From Phycisphaerales bacterium (GTDB lineage: Bacteria > Planctomycetota > Phycisphaerae > UBA1845), in NCBI GenBank assembly GCA_020639095.1, contig JACKHH010000025.1:1-51190 (forward strand): a stretch of 51,190 bases of DNA, written 5' to 3'. Positions within the stretch are counted from its first letter, which is position 1. The number at the start of each line of letters is the position of its first letter. A program made the translations under genes and the position numbers. Below the pieces are notes generated by a model. It did not search any database and was not told where the DNA came from. It saw only the letters and a list, made by a program, of their open reading frames with translations. This document shows, in pieces, positions 32,063 through 39,837 of the stretch.

Positions 32063-33511
32063 ATGGTTCATTCGCTTTCACAATCATTGGGTCAGCACAT
32101 GCGGTTGGAGCAGAAGCTCACACCGCAGTTGATCCAATCCATGAATATTCTCCAGCTCAACGCGCTGGCTCTGGAAAACCACGTCGCTGAGGAATTGGAG
32201 AAAAACTACGCGCTGGAAGTCGAGGAACATCACCCGACCGATCCGGACGCCAACCGTCCGCGCGAAGATCGCAGCGACGGCAACGGTGAGGTGGAGAGTT
32301 TCGAGCGGTTGGAGCGTTTGGCCCGCGAGTACAGCGGCGAGGACTTCTTCAGTTCCGCGCGGCGGCGGGTTGGCGGAAGCGAGGAACGCGACGCGAAGAT
32401 GGATGCGATGGCCAACGCGGCGTCGCGTCCAGAAAGCCTGGCGGAGCACCTTGTGGCGCAGTGGTCGGTCATCGAACTCAGCGACGACGTGCGCCGCGCC
32501 GGCGAGGCGATCATCTACAGCCTGGAAGACGATGGCTATCTTCGCGTGCAGTGCGCGGACATCGCTGCCGACGCGCATCCACCGCTGGACGTTGCGGTTG
32601 TCGAGCAGGCGTTGGCGCAGGTGCAGCAGCTTGATCCGGTGGGTGTGGCTGCACGCGACTATCAGGAATGCCTGCTGCTGCAACTCGAAGCGCTGCCGGG
32701 CGACAACCGCATTGAGAAAGTGCTGGTACGCGACCATCTCACCGACGTGGTGAAAAACCGTTATCCCGCGATCGCGAAGGCGACGGGCTATTCCATCGGC
32801 GAAATCACCGAAGCCGTGAAAGCGATGCAGTCCACATTGTACTTGCATCCGGGGTACACGGTGGTCGATCGCGAGGTCGCGCCGATCCTGCCCGACGTGA
32901 TTGTCGAAGAAGCTGACTCGGGCGGTGGGTTTGAGGTGCGACTCACGCGCAGCAGCAGCCCGCGATTGCGCATCAGCCCGTCGGTGCTCGAAATGCTCAA
33001 ATCGAAGGGCGCGGAGAAGGACGTGCGCGACTTCGTTCGCAGCCACGTCGAGTCCGCGACCGCGTTGATGGATGCGATCAAGTTCCGCAAGGAGCGGTTG
33101 CGGCTGGTGGCGGAGCGCATCGTCGAGCACCAGCGTGAGTTCTTCGACACCGGCCCCGAGGGGTTGCAGGTGCTGCGGATGAGCGACCTCGCCGAAGAGT
33201 TGGAGTGCGATCCGTCAACCATCAGCCGGACCGTGGCGGGCAAGTACGTGCAAACCCCGCGCGGCATCTTTCCGATGCGTTACTTCTTCACCGGCGGCAC
33301 CACGACGTCGGACGGCGAAACGACGAGTTGGGACAGCGTGAAAGCCGCGGTCGAACGCATCGTCGCCGAAGAAGACAAGAAGAAACCGCTCAACGACGAC
33401 CAGATCGCAGCCATGCTCAGCGAGAAGGGCACGAAAATCTCCCGCCGCACGATCGCCAAGTATCGCCAGCAACTCGACATCCCCTCCGCCCGCCAACGCC
33501 GCGAGTATTAG
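32063..33511 (+). CDS. rpoN: RNA polymerase sigma-54 factor
   Basis: A 482-residue product of usual length. Region I is LEQKLTPQLIQSMNILQLNA (about 15-34), the activator-contact segment. An acidic region II follows, then the core-binding domain with LDPVGVAARDYQECLLLQLE (about 192-211). The DNA-binding HTH is MSDLAEELECDPSTISRTVA (about 373-392). The C-terminal RpoN box is SRRTIAKYRQQL (about 458-469). Sigma-54 needs AAA+ enhancer-binding proteins to open promoters; none is encoded in the window. It is not followed by the hpf/ptsN genes seen next to rpoN in many bacteria. Confidence 0.96.
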   Translation: MVHSLSQSLGQHMRLEQKLTPQLIQSMNILQLNALALENHVAEELEKNYALEVEEHHPTDPDANRPREDRSDGNGEVESFERLERLAREYSGEDFFSSARRRVGGSEERDAKMDAMANAASRPESLAEHLVAQWSVIELSDDVRRAGEAIIYSLEDDGYLRVQCADIAADAHPPLDVAVVEQALAQVQQLDPVGVAARDYQECLLLQLEALPGDNRIEKVLVRDHLTDVVKNRYPAIAKATGYSIGEITEAVKAMQSTLYLHPGYTVVDREVAPILPDVIVEEADSGGGFEVRLTRSSSPRLRISPSVLEMLKSKGAEKDVRDFVRSHVESATALMDAIKFRKERLRLVAERIVEHQREFFDTGPEGLQVLRMSDLAEELECDPSTISRTVAGKYVQTPRGIFPMRYFFTGGTTTSDGETTSWDSVKAAVERIVAEEDKKKPLNDDQIAAMLSEKGTKISRRTIAKYRQQLDIPSARQRREY

Positions 33512-33546
33512 GCGCCGGCCCCTACTTCTTGGCGACTTATTGTGAG

Positions 33547-34770
33547 CTACTGGCCGACTTGCTTCGGTTCAGGAACAGCGCGGATGTCGGTATTCTCAAC
33601 ATTCATAACGCGAATCTGAATTTCGTATTTCGCCGGACCACCGCGCTGGTAACCGTCGACCTCGACACTCAACACGCGTCCGATGAGCGGCACCAGATCG
33701 CCACGTCGCGCGCGGGTCAATTCGCTTACGTAGTCGTCGAAAATGCAGACCAATCGTTGGGGTTGAGTGAGAAGCGGGTCGATCAAGTCCGCCGACAATT
33801 GGTATCGCAGCGCATCCCTGCCAGCCGGTCTACGCTCTACGTCGATGACAGTTGCGTCGAATCGCACGGAGCGTTCCTTCAGCAGGCTATCAACCCTGGA
33901 CATGACTTCCGCGTGTCGTTCCTGTTTGGCGAGCGTGGTTTCATTTGGCTGGGGGGTGGTGAAGTCGGCCAGAATCCCGTTGCATTGAGCGAGCACGCCT
34001 GCCAGGTTGGGGATGTCATCGTCTGGCGCTTCGCGCCGCGCGTTGTACTCGCCGGCGGCATCGACGGTAGTACCGAAAATCTCCATGGTTGGAACGAATG
34101 CGTTGTTGTTCCACGACATGGCACGTACGACTACGGCTGCCTCGACTCGGTCGCCGATTGCGGCAACGGGGTATGCGCTCCCAACGAACACGGTAATCAA
34201 ATGCCGTGCCGAGTCAGTTCGTTCACGCAGGCTACGGCGAAAATCGCCCAACGCCTTTTGTACGCTATTGATCTTGTCCAGGTGCGCCTTGATGTTGTTT
34301 CTGCGCCCTTCTTTTTGACTCTTGGTTTTCGCCTCGCCGCGCGTACGTTTGTAGGCTTCGTAACTACGCTTGGCGGAGTCGATATTGTTCTGCAGCGAGT
34401 CGAGTTTCCCTTGCTCTGCCGACGTCACTGAATAACTCATTCGATAGTGGTGGGTTGATGCAATTGTGACAGTTCGCGAACTCGCGTTGGTATTGACTAC
34501 TTCGCCACGAAATACGAAGGTCTGTCCGACCAGCGGATTGTCGGCAGTAACTATGTGCGGTTTGCCGCCATACTTCGGTGGGGTGGATTCCTGATATGCT
34601 TCGATGAGGCGTTCACACGCGGAAATCGCTTTGGTTGCGCCGGGGTACTCGCCGTCTCCGTCGGCCGTATCTGCAATCGACGAGTTGGGGCCGGATGCTG
34701 CGACAAGCATTAGGACGGCAACGGACCGGCGCAGGCACGCGTGCCATCGGAAGTGAGGGATGTTGCGCAT
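33547..34770 (-). CDS. Exported protein of unknown function with a helical middle
   Basis: A 407-residue product. ATG 34770 is fixed by GGAGG eight bases upstream. The signal peptide runs through SVAVLMLVAASGPNSSIA. Two beta-rich segments that look like OB- or barrel-type repeats (about 50-105, VGQTFVFRGEVVNTNASSRT; and about 170-220, HLITVFVGSAYPVAAIGDRV) flank a charged helix (about 110-160, DSAKRSYEAYKRTRGEAKTK). A third barrel-like segment is near the C-terminus (RGDLVPLIGRVLSVEVDGYQ). I recognise no family. Base composition looks lower in G+C than its neighbours. It converges with rpoN, with 35 bp between stops. Confidence 0.75.
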   Translation of the reverse strand: MRNIPHFRWHACLRRSVAVLMLVAASGPNSSIADTADGDGEYPGATKAISACERLIEAYQESTPPKYGGKPHIVTADNPLVGQTFVFRGEVVNTNASSRTVTIASTHHYRMSYSVTSAEQGKLDSLQNNIDSAKRSYEAYKRTRGEAKTKSQKEGRRNNIKAHLDKINSVQKALGDFRRSLRERTDSARHLITVFVGSAYPVAAIGDRVEAAVVVRAMSWNNNAFVPTMEIFGTTVDAAGEYNARREAPDDDIPNLAGVLAQCNGILADFTTPQPNETTLAKQERHAEVMSRVDSLLKERSVRFDATVIDVERRPAGRDALRYQLSADLIDPLLTQPQRLVCIFDDYVSELTRARRGDLVPLIGRVLSVEVDGYQRGGPAKYEIQIRVMNVENTDIRAVPEPKQVGQ

Positions 34771-34972
34771 CGAAGTTGCCTCCGAGGTTGAAATGATCGA
34801 GACTGAGAAATGCTTACGCGAGGGGGCTAGTATGTCGGAACGTCTCCGTCCATTCAAGGCATCCAAGCCGCCTGCCCGCACAATCCGAACTGCCGGCAGT
34901 CGGGCTGTCTGATTTGGTCGCGGATATGGTCTTGCGTTGCTACCTGCGCTCGCGTAAACCATCGGGTGTATT

Positions 34973-35884
34973 ATGCAGAGTACGAAGTATCCCATTCTGT
35001 GCAGCGCGCTCGGGCTGATGCTGCTCGCCGGCATCGCTTGCGATGAGGCGCAGTGGGGGCAGTGGGATTGGAACCTTGGCGGTAAGGCGCAGCCGGTTGG
35101 TGAGAAAGCAGCGCCTGCGCCCACGCCCGGTCCCGCGTCCGATTCGCTGGCTGCCCCTGGATCAGCATTCACCGCGTCGCATGCCGACGCGCGCGACGGC
35201 AACGGCATGGTCGTGCTTCGCGTGCACTTCGATGTGTTGCGCGTGGATATTCCCGTTGATGCCGTGCGTCATTCGCTGAAAATCTGGAACCACATCGATG
35301 AGTCGCTCGGCGATCCCGGCTTGACCGCGTTGCTTGCGCGTAATGGCTTCCGCGTCGGGAAAAGCAGCCAAGCCGAATGGCCCGCGATCCGTACGATTTT
35401 CGAGCACAACGGCGCGCGCGTTAGTCGCGTTGCACGCACGGTTCAGGAAGGCGCACCGCTCACTGTTCCGCTCGGCAAGGTTGAGGACGGTGCGAGCTAC
35501 TTCCTGCACAAGCGGGGCGGGGGGCTCGGCGGAGGCACGCTCACGGCCGGACGGCGGACCTTTCTCATCGACTATGCCGTCGATCCCAACGACCCGCAGC
35601 GTCTCGTGCTCCGCGCAACACCCGCATTTCAAGAGGAAAAAACGCACGAAAAGCTCGTCGAACGCGATGGCGAAATCGTCTCCGTCCGTGACCAGGAGGG
35701 CCGCGTCTTCTACGATCTCAGTGTCGAGACCGCGCTCAGTATGGGCGACTTTCTCGTAATCGGCGGGAGCGAACCCGCGGAGAAGGGATTCGTGTTGGGC
35801 AGTTGGTGGTTGGATTCGTCGCTGGACATGCAGCAGTACGAAACGGTGCTGTGCATTTCAGCGCAGGCCACGCGCGTTGAGTGA
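34973..35884 (+). CDS. Lipoprotein of unknown function, coupled to a histidine kinase gene
   Basis: A 303-residue product from ATG 34973. The signal ILCSALGLMLLAGIAC ends in a lipobox Cys. A Pro/Ala-rich linker (AAPAPTPGPASDSLAAPG) leads to a domain of about 230 residues: VVLRVHFDVLRVDIPVDAVR, LLARNGFRVG, FLIDYAVDPNDPQRLVLRAT. I recognise no family. The stop codon overlaps the GTG start of the PAS kinase gene by four bases, so the two are translationally coupled. The protein may sense or scaffold at the envelope for that kinase, but this is inference. Confidence 0.78.
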   Translation: MQSTKYPILCSALGLMLLAGIACDEAQWGQWDWNLGGKAQPVGEKAAPAPTPGPASDSLAAPGSAFTASHADARDGNGMVVLRVHFDVLRVDIPVDAVRHSLKIWNHIDESLGDPGLTALLARNGFRVGKSSQAEWPAIRTIFEHNGARVSRVARTVQEGAPLTVPLGKVEDGASYFLHKRGGGLGGGTLTAGRRTFLIDYAVDPNDPQRLVLRATPAFQEEKTHEKLVERDGEIVSVRDQEGRVFYDLSVETALSMGDFLVIGGSEPAEKGFVLGSWWLDSSLDMQQYETVLCISAQATRVE

Positions 35885-36975
35885 ACTTCGTGTCTTCCAC
35901 GCCTCCAGAACACGCTACGGACGGTTTCTATCGCCGGCTGTTTGAGCAGGCGGGCATGGCGATGGTGGCGGCTGATCCGGACGGTCGCATCATTGGCTGG
36001 AATCATGCTGCCGCGCGCATGTTCGGTGCCGGTGCGGAGGAGATGGTCGGTGCTGACTGGTGGCATGTCGTGCCGAATGAGCAGCGCGAGGAACTGCGGT
36101 CCGCCGCCCGGGCGAGCCTCGACCGCGGCGAAACCACCGAGTTCAACTTCGCGTCCCACGACGAGCACGGTGCCGTTCGCCAGCTCGCGGTGATCGTCAC
36201 GCCCATCGTTGCGTCCGGCGAACGTGTAGGCGTGCTCGCCGTCGCGCGGGATATCAGCAATCGCGTCCTCCTGCAAAAGCAACTGACGCAGCAGTCGAAA
36301 ATGGCATCGCTCGGCGAGATGGCTGGAGCGCTGTCGCATCATTTCAACAACATCCTGGGTGGGGTGGTCACGAGCGTAGACTTCGCGCTTGCCAGCCGAG
36401 ACCCCAACGTCCAGCGCCGTGTCATGGAAAAAACAGCGCAGGCATTGACCCGCGCCACGTCGCTCGTCGAGAACCTGTTGGCATTTGCCGAAGGCGACTA
36501 CCGCGACGCCAACCTCGGCGAGATCGGCGAAGTGGTCATCGAGTTGGCACGTGTGGTTGAAAATCGCCTGCGCGGCAGCAACATCACGCTCATCGTTGAC
36601 ATTCAGCCCATGCCCATCATCGAAGTCCCGCGCAACGCGATGCTGAATGTGCTGACGAACCTCGCGGATAACGCGATCGAAGCCATGCCGGAGGGCGGCA
36701 CGTTGCGCATCGCGGGCGGCCAGGACGGCGATTACGTGGTCATTCGCGTCGCCGATACGGGCTGCGGTCTCGACGAGCAGGCCCTCACGCGGATCTTCGA
36801 GCCCTTCTACAGCACGAAGCGGCCGCTAGGGTCCAGCGAGTCGATGAGCCGGGGGCTCGGGCTTGCGGTCGCCCACGGCATCCTCAAAGTGCTGCACGGT
36901 ACCATCCACGTCACATCAACGGTCGGCGTCGGCACGGAACTGATCGTTCGCCTTCCCGTCTCCGAATCAACCTAG
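35881..36975 (+). CDS. PAS-domain sensor histidine kinase
   Basis: A 364-residue soluble kinase (no membrane segment) from GTG 35881. The PAS domain covers about 15-125 (GMAMVAADPDGRIIGWNHAA). The H-box is MASLGEMAGALSHHFNNILG with His153 as phosphoacceptor; the following residue is His154, where Asp or Glu is usual. The ATPase has N-box LTNLADNAIEAM (about 258-269), G1 VADTGCGLDEQ (about 291-301), F-box IFEPFYSTK and G2 RGLGLAVAHGIL. No response regulator gene is adjacent, so it is an orphan kinase. It is translationally coupled to the upstream lipoprotein. Confidence 0.92.
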   Translation: MNFVSSTPPEHATDGFYRRLFEQAGMAMVAADPDGRIIGWNHAAARMFGAGAEEMVGADWWHVVPNEQREELRSAARASLDRGETTEFNFASHDEHGAVRQLAVIVTPIVASGERVGVLAVARDISNRVLLQKQLTQQSKMASLGEMAGALSHHFNNILGGVVTSVDFALASRDPNVQRRVMEKTAQALTRATSLVENLLAFAEGDYRDANLGEIGEVVIELARVVENRLRGSNITLIVDIQPMPIIEVPRNAMLNVLTNLADNAIEAMPEGGTLRIAGGQDGDYVVIRVADTGCGLDEQALTRIFEPFYSTKRPLGSSESMSRGLGLAVAHGILKVLHGTIHVTSTVGVGTELIVRLPVSEST

Positions 36976-37478
36976 TTTCACCGCGCACATTACCACCGCC
37001 CAAGCCCATCGGGAGAATTTGGGAAGAGGGTAATTGCTGTGTGGCCAAAGCTTTTGCGGTGGCACTGTCCGGTTGCAGAAAGGCCCAATCAATTGCCCGG
37101 ATGGCGGAAACATTTTGGATGCACCTGTCAGGTAAGTAATCCAGGGAATGATGGCTACCCGAGTGGACGTATGCTAGAATTCCGAGCCGCGAATGAAGCG
37201 GTAGTTGGATTTCACAGGCGGGTGCGGTTTGGCGCACCGCGGAATCCTGCCCGCCGATGTCCAGCGCAATGCTGGGCGACGTGACTAGAGCGTTTTCATT
37301 GTACGCGACTTGCTGATTTAGCCGATAGACGCGCGGATGGGCCTGGGTTCACCGCGCACATGCGTTGGGATGTCGGAGATTGTCGGGGCCGCGGCGCACC
37401 TGGATAACACGCCATATACGGAACGGATTTCGTACCGATCGGAGAGGTCGGTTCTGGCGACTGGACGGATAGAGAATC
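36976..37478. other. Intergenic region bounded by a 14-bp direct repeat
   Basis: No gene is convincing in 503 bp. TTCACCGCGCACAT occurs at 36977-36990 and again at 37348-37361, 371 bp apart. Near 37180 is TCCGAGCCGCGAA followed by AAGCGG, perhaps a decayed copy of the 28-bp repeat. A TGCTAGAAT at 37172-37180 resembles an extended -10. Confidence 0.4.
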
Positions 37479-38384
37479 TTGCCTCAGTACAAAGTCACAC
37501 CAAATAACGTTCGCTCGATTGCAAATTCGGCGAGGTCCCGGCTGGCGATTGGCATGTTTGTTGTTGCCGCGCTGAGTCTGCAATGTCATCAGTCCGCGGT
37601 TCAACCCGGTCAGGCCTTCGCGGCAGAGCCGGCACGGATCGCGTCGATGTCGCCGATTAAGATGTCGGCCGATGACGAGAACGCGGCACTGGCGAAGCGC
37701 GATCCGATCGCCTTCTTTGAGAAGTGCCTCGCGAACTACCGTGCGAAGGTCGACGACTACAGTTGCGTTTTTGCCAAGCAGGAACAGCTCGGCGGTTCGA
37801 TCAAGCCGCTCCAAAAAGCGGAAGTGCGTTTCCGCGAAGAGCCGTTCAGCGTGGACATGGAGTTCTTCGAGAATGTCCGCGAAGCCAAGCGCGCGCTCTA
37901 TGTCGCCGGAAAGTGGTACGACAGCGACGGCGTTCCCCAGGTCTGGGCCAAACCGGGTGGTGCGATCCTTCGCGCCATCGTGCCGCGCATTCAGCAGCCG
38001 GTTGCGGGCGCGCGTGCCAAGAAGGCCTCGCGTCGCACCATCGATCAGTTCGGTTTCGGGCGCACGCTCGAGTTGATTATCCAGTACTCGCGCAAGGCGC
38101 AGGCTGAGGGTAAACTCAAGCTGTCGCTGGTGGGTGAAGGTGAAATCGACGGCAGGCCGACCTACGTGTTCAAACGCGATCTGCCTTACGACGGCAACGA
38201 GGACGACTATCCCGACAACCTGCTGGTTGTTCACATCGACAAGGAATGGCTGCTGCCCACCGGTGTCTACGCCTACGCCGACGAAGCCGGTGAAAACCTG
38301 CTCGGTAGCTACGTGTTCTCCGATGTGAAGCTCAACACCGGTTTGAACGCCGACGATTTCGATCCCGACAAGATCGACTTCTAG
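37479..38384 (+). CDS. Exported DUF1571-family protein
   Basis: A 301-residue product; the start at TTG 37479 is tentative, and a later start would shorten the n-region. The signal core is LAIGMFVVAALSLQC, with likely cleavage after QAFA near residue 49. The domain (about 75-300) has the DUF1571 pattern: FFEKCLANYRAKVDDYSCVF, KAEVRFREEPFSVDMEFFEN, and DLPYDGNEDDYPDNLLVVHI toward the end. The family is widespread in planctomycetes and has no established function; an outer-membrane or periplasmic role is likely. It has no clear operon partner, as both flanks are repeat-bearing gaps. Confidence 0.82.
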   Translation: MPQYKVTPNNVRSIANSARSRLAIGMFVVAALSLQCHQSAVQPGQAFAAEPARIASMSPIKMSADDENAALAKRDPIAFFEKCLANYRAKVDDYSCVFAKQEQLGGSIKPLQKAEVRFREEPFSVDMEFFENVREAKRALYVAGKWYDSDGVPQVWAKPGGAILRAIVPRIQQPVAGARAKKASRRTIDQFGFGRTLELIIQYSRKAQAEGKLKLSLVGEGEIDGRPTYVFKRDLPYDGNEDDYPDNLLVVHIDKEWLLPTGVYAYADEAGENLLGSYVFSDVKLNTGLNADDFDPDKIDF

Positions 38385-38418
38385 GAATCACCAAGAATAC
38401 GTTCTTCGGACTCGATAT

Positions 38419-38470
38419 TGTGGGACCGGTTTTCCGACGGGTTATGACCGGTTGGAAAACCGGTCCCACA
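38419..38470. repeat. Long hairpin repeat, GTGGGACCGG family
   Basis: TGTGGGACCGGTTTTCC (38419-38435) pairs exactly with GGAAAACCGGTCCCACA (38454-38470): a perfect 17-bp stem. It is related to 28917-28969. It starts 35 bp after the DUF1571 stop. Confidence 0.88.
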
Positions 38471-38538
38471 CACTTACAGGCAAGCAGCGTTTGTCGAGTA
38501 CGCGCATTCCTCATTGAATGCGCGATTCTCGCATGCGT

Positions 38539-38566
38539 CCGCTCCCTGACAGTCGCGGCTCGGATT
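38539..38566 (-). repeat. Dispersed 28-bp repeat, intergenic copy
   Basis: The minus strand reads AATCCGAGCCGCGACTGTCA and ends GGGAGCGG. It is identical to the copy inside the FemAB-like gene at 1164-1191. Confidence 0.9.
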
Positions 38567-38699
38567 CGCTCTCGAAATTCCTGCGGGCTTCTTCGGTTCA
38601 TTCTGCCTCCTGCACTCTGCATTCTGCACTGTCGTCTTGACCTGACCCCGATCCGTTCCTATGGTTGTCGCGCTAAGCACGGCGCGGGCGAGTAGGTTT

Positions 38700-39767
38700 A
38701 TGCAGGCGAAAATCATGGATGAGCGGCAGTCGATCAATCTGGTGACGGGCGGAACGGGCCTGCTGGGCAGTCACATTGTCGAGCAGTTGGTTAAGCGTGG
38801 CCGGCGGGTGCGTGCGCTGGTGCGGCCCAACAGCGACACATCGTTCCTTGAGTCGCTCGGTGTTTCGCTGGCCTACGGCGACGTGACCGACAAGCGCTCG
38901 CTCATGACAGCGTGTGACGGTGTGGATCGTGTTTATCACGCGGCTGCCCGGGTCGGCGACTGGGGTCCGTGGCACGAGTTCGTCGCCATCACGATCGACG
39001 GCACGCGCAACCTCCTCGACGCAGCCAAGCGCACCGGCGTCAAACGCTTCCTGCACATCAGTTCGATCAGTGCATACGGCCACCCGAACCAAGCCGGTCT
39101 GGTCATCGACGAATCGGCACCCTTGGGCGTGAACCTGCACAAGTGGAGCTATTACAGCCGGGCCAAGGTCGAAGCGGAAAAGCTCGTTTGGGCGGCGCAC
39201 GAAGCCGGTGATATCGTTGCAACCGTGATCCGCCCAAGTTGGCTGTACGGGCAGCGTGACCGCGCCACGCTGGCACGTCTTTGCGATTCGATCCGTCGGG
39301 GAAAAATCAAGCTCGTTGGCGATGGCAACAACCGGCTGAACGTTGCGCACGCTGCCAACGTCGCGGAGGCAGCAATCGCCGCGTGCGAATCCGACGCGGG
39401 CGCGGGCGAAGCCTTCAACTGTAGCAGTGACGGCGTATTGACACAGAAGCAGTACTTCGACTTGGTGGCGCGTACGATAGGCGAGAAGCCGGTAACGCGG
39501 AAAGTGCCGTACGGCGTGGCGTATCGCGCCGCGTACGTGATGGAGGTCTTCGGTCACCTCTTCCGCCGCCGCACGCCGCCACTGGTCACGCGCTACGCTG
39601 TGTGGCTCATGGGACGCAAGACGTTCTTCGAATGTCGCAAGGCGCGCGCGGTGCTCGGCTGGTCGCCGACGATTTCATACGAAGTGGGCATTCCGCAGGC
39701 CGTTGCGGCGTTGGAAGCGACGACCGAACCCACGTCCAATGTTGTGGCGCAACCAGCGACCGCTTGA
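38700..39767 (+). CDS. Extended SDR (NAD-dependent epimerase/dehydratase family)
   Basis: A 355-residue product from ATG 38700; MDERQSINLVTGG at 38715 is an alternative start. The nucleotide-binding motif is VTGGTGLLGSHI (about 15-26). The extended-SDR sequences DGVDRVYHAAARVGDW, FLHISSISAYG and the catalytic YYSRAK (YxxxK) follow, with VIRPSWLYGQRD after that. The pattern fits the 3-beta-hydroxysteroid dehydrogenase/dihydroflavonol reductase-like branch of epimerases. Substrate unknown; sugar nucleotide or lipid chemistry is possible. It stands alone between the repeat region and the mechanosensitive channel. Confidence 0.88.
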   Translation: MQAKIMDERQSINLVTGGTGLLGSHIVEQLVKRGRRVRALVRPNSDTSFLESLGVSLAYGDVTDKRSLMTACDGVDRVYHAAARVGDWGPWHEFVAITIDGTRNLLDAAKRTGVKRFLHISSISAYGHPNQAGLVIDESAPLGVNLHKWSYYSRAKVEAEKLVWAAHEAGDIVATVIRPSWLYGQRDRATLARLCDSIRRGKIKLVGDGNNRLNVAHAANVAEAAIAACESDAGAGEAFNCSSDGVLTQKQYFDLVARTIGEKPVTRKVPYGVAYRAAYVMEVFGHLFRRRTPPLVTRYAVWLMGRKTFFECRKARAVLGWSPTISYEVGIPQAVAALEATTEPTSNVVAQPATA

Positions 39768-39802
39768 CGCACAGGCGACTGTGCGCTACCGCGGCTATGC
39801 AG

Positions 39803-39830
39803 TTGTTCCCCGCTTATGCCGCGCTATAAT
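39803..39830 (+). promoter_or_regulatory. Promoter at the start codon of the mechanosensitive channel gene
   Basis: TTGTTC (39803-39808), 16-bp spacer, perfect TATAAT (39825-39830). Transcription would begin near 39836-39838, at or next to ATG 39838, so the mRNA could be leaderless. GGAG lies only three bases before the ATG. Confidence 0.5.
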
Positions 39831-39837
39831 CGGAGCT

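Larger units (their letters stand above)
38385..38699. other. Repeat-filled intergenic region
   Basis: No coding sequence. It contains the long hairpin at 38419-38470, one copy of the 28-bp repeat at 38539-38566, and a run of TTCTGC/CTGCA-like words near 38600-38630. Confidence 0.5.

Noticed and set aside
37060..37076. TGGCAC...TTGC sigma-54-like sequence
   Set aside because: Spacing is two bases too long for sigma-54, which is strict about it.
37039..37284. 81-codon frame in the gap before the DUF1571 gene
   Set aside because: No motif, no ribosome site, and it lies within the repeat-flanked segment.
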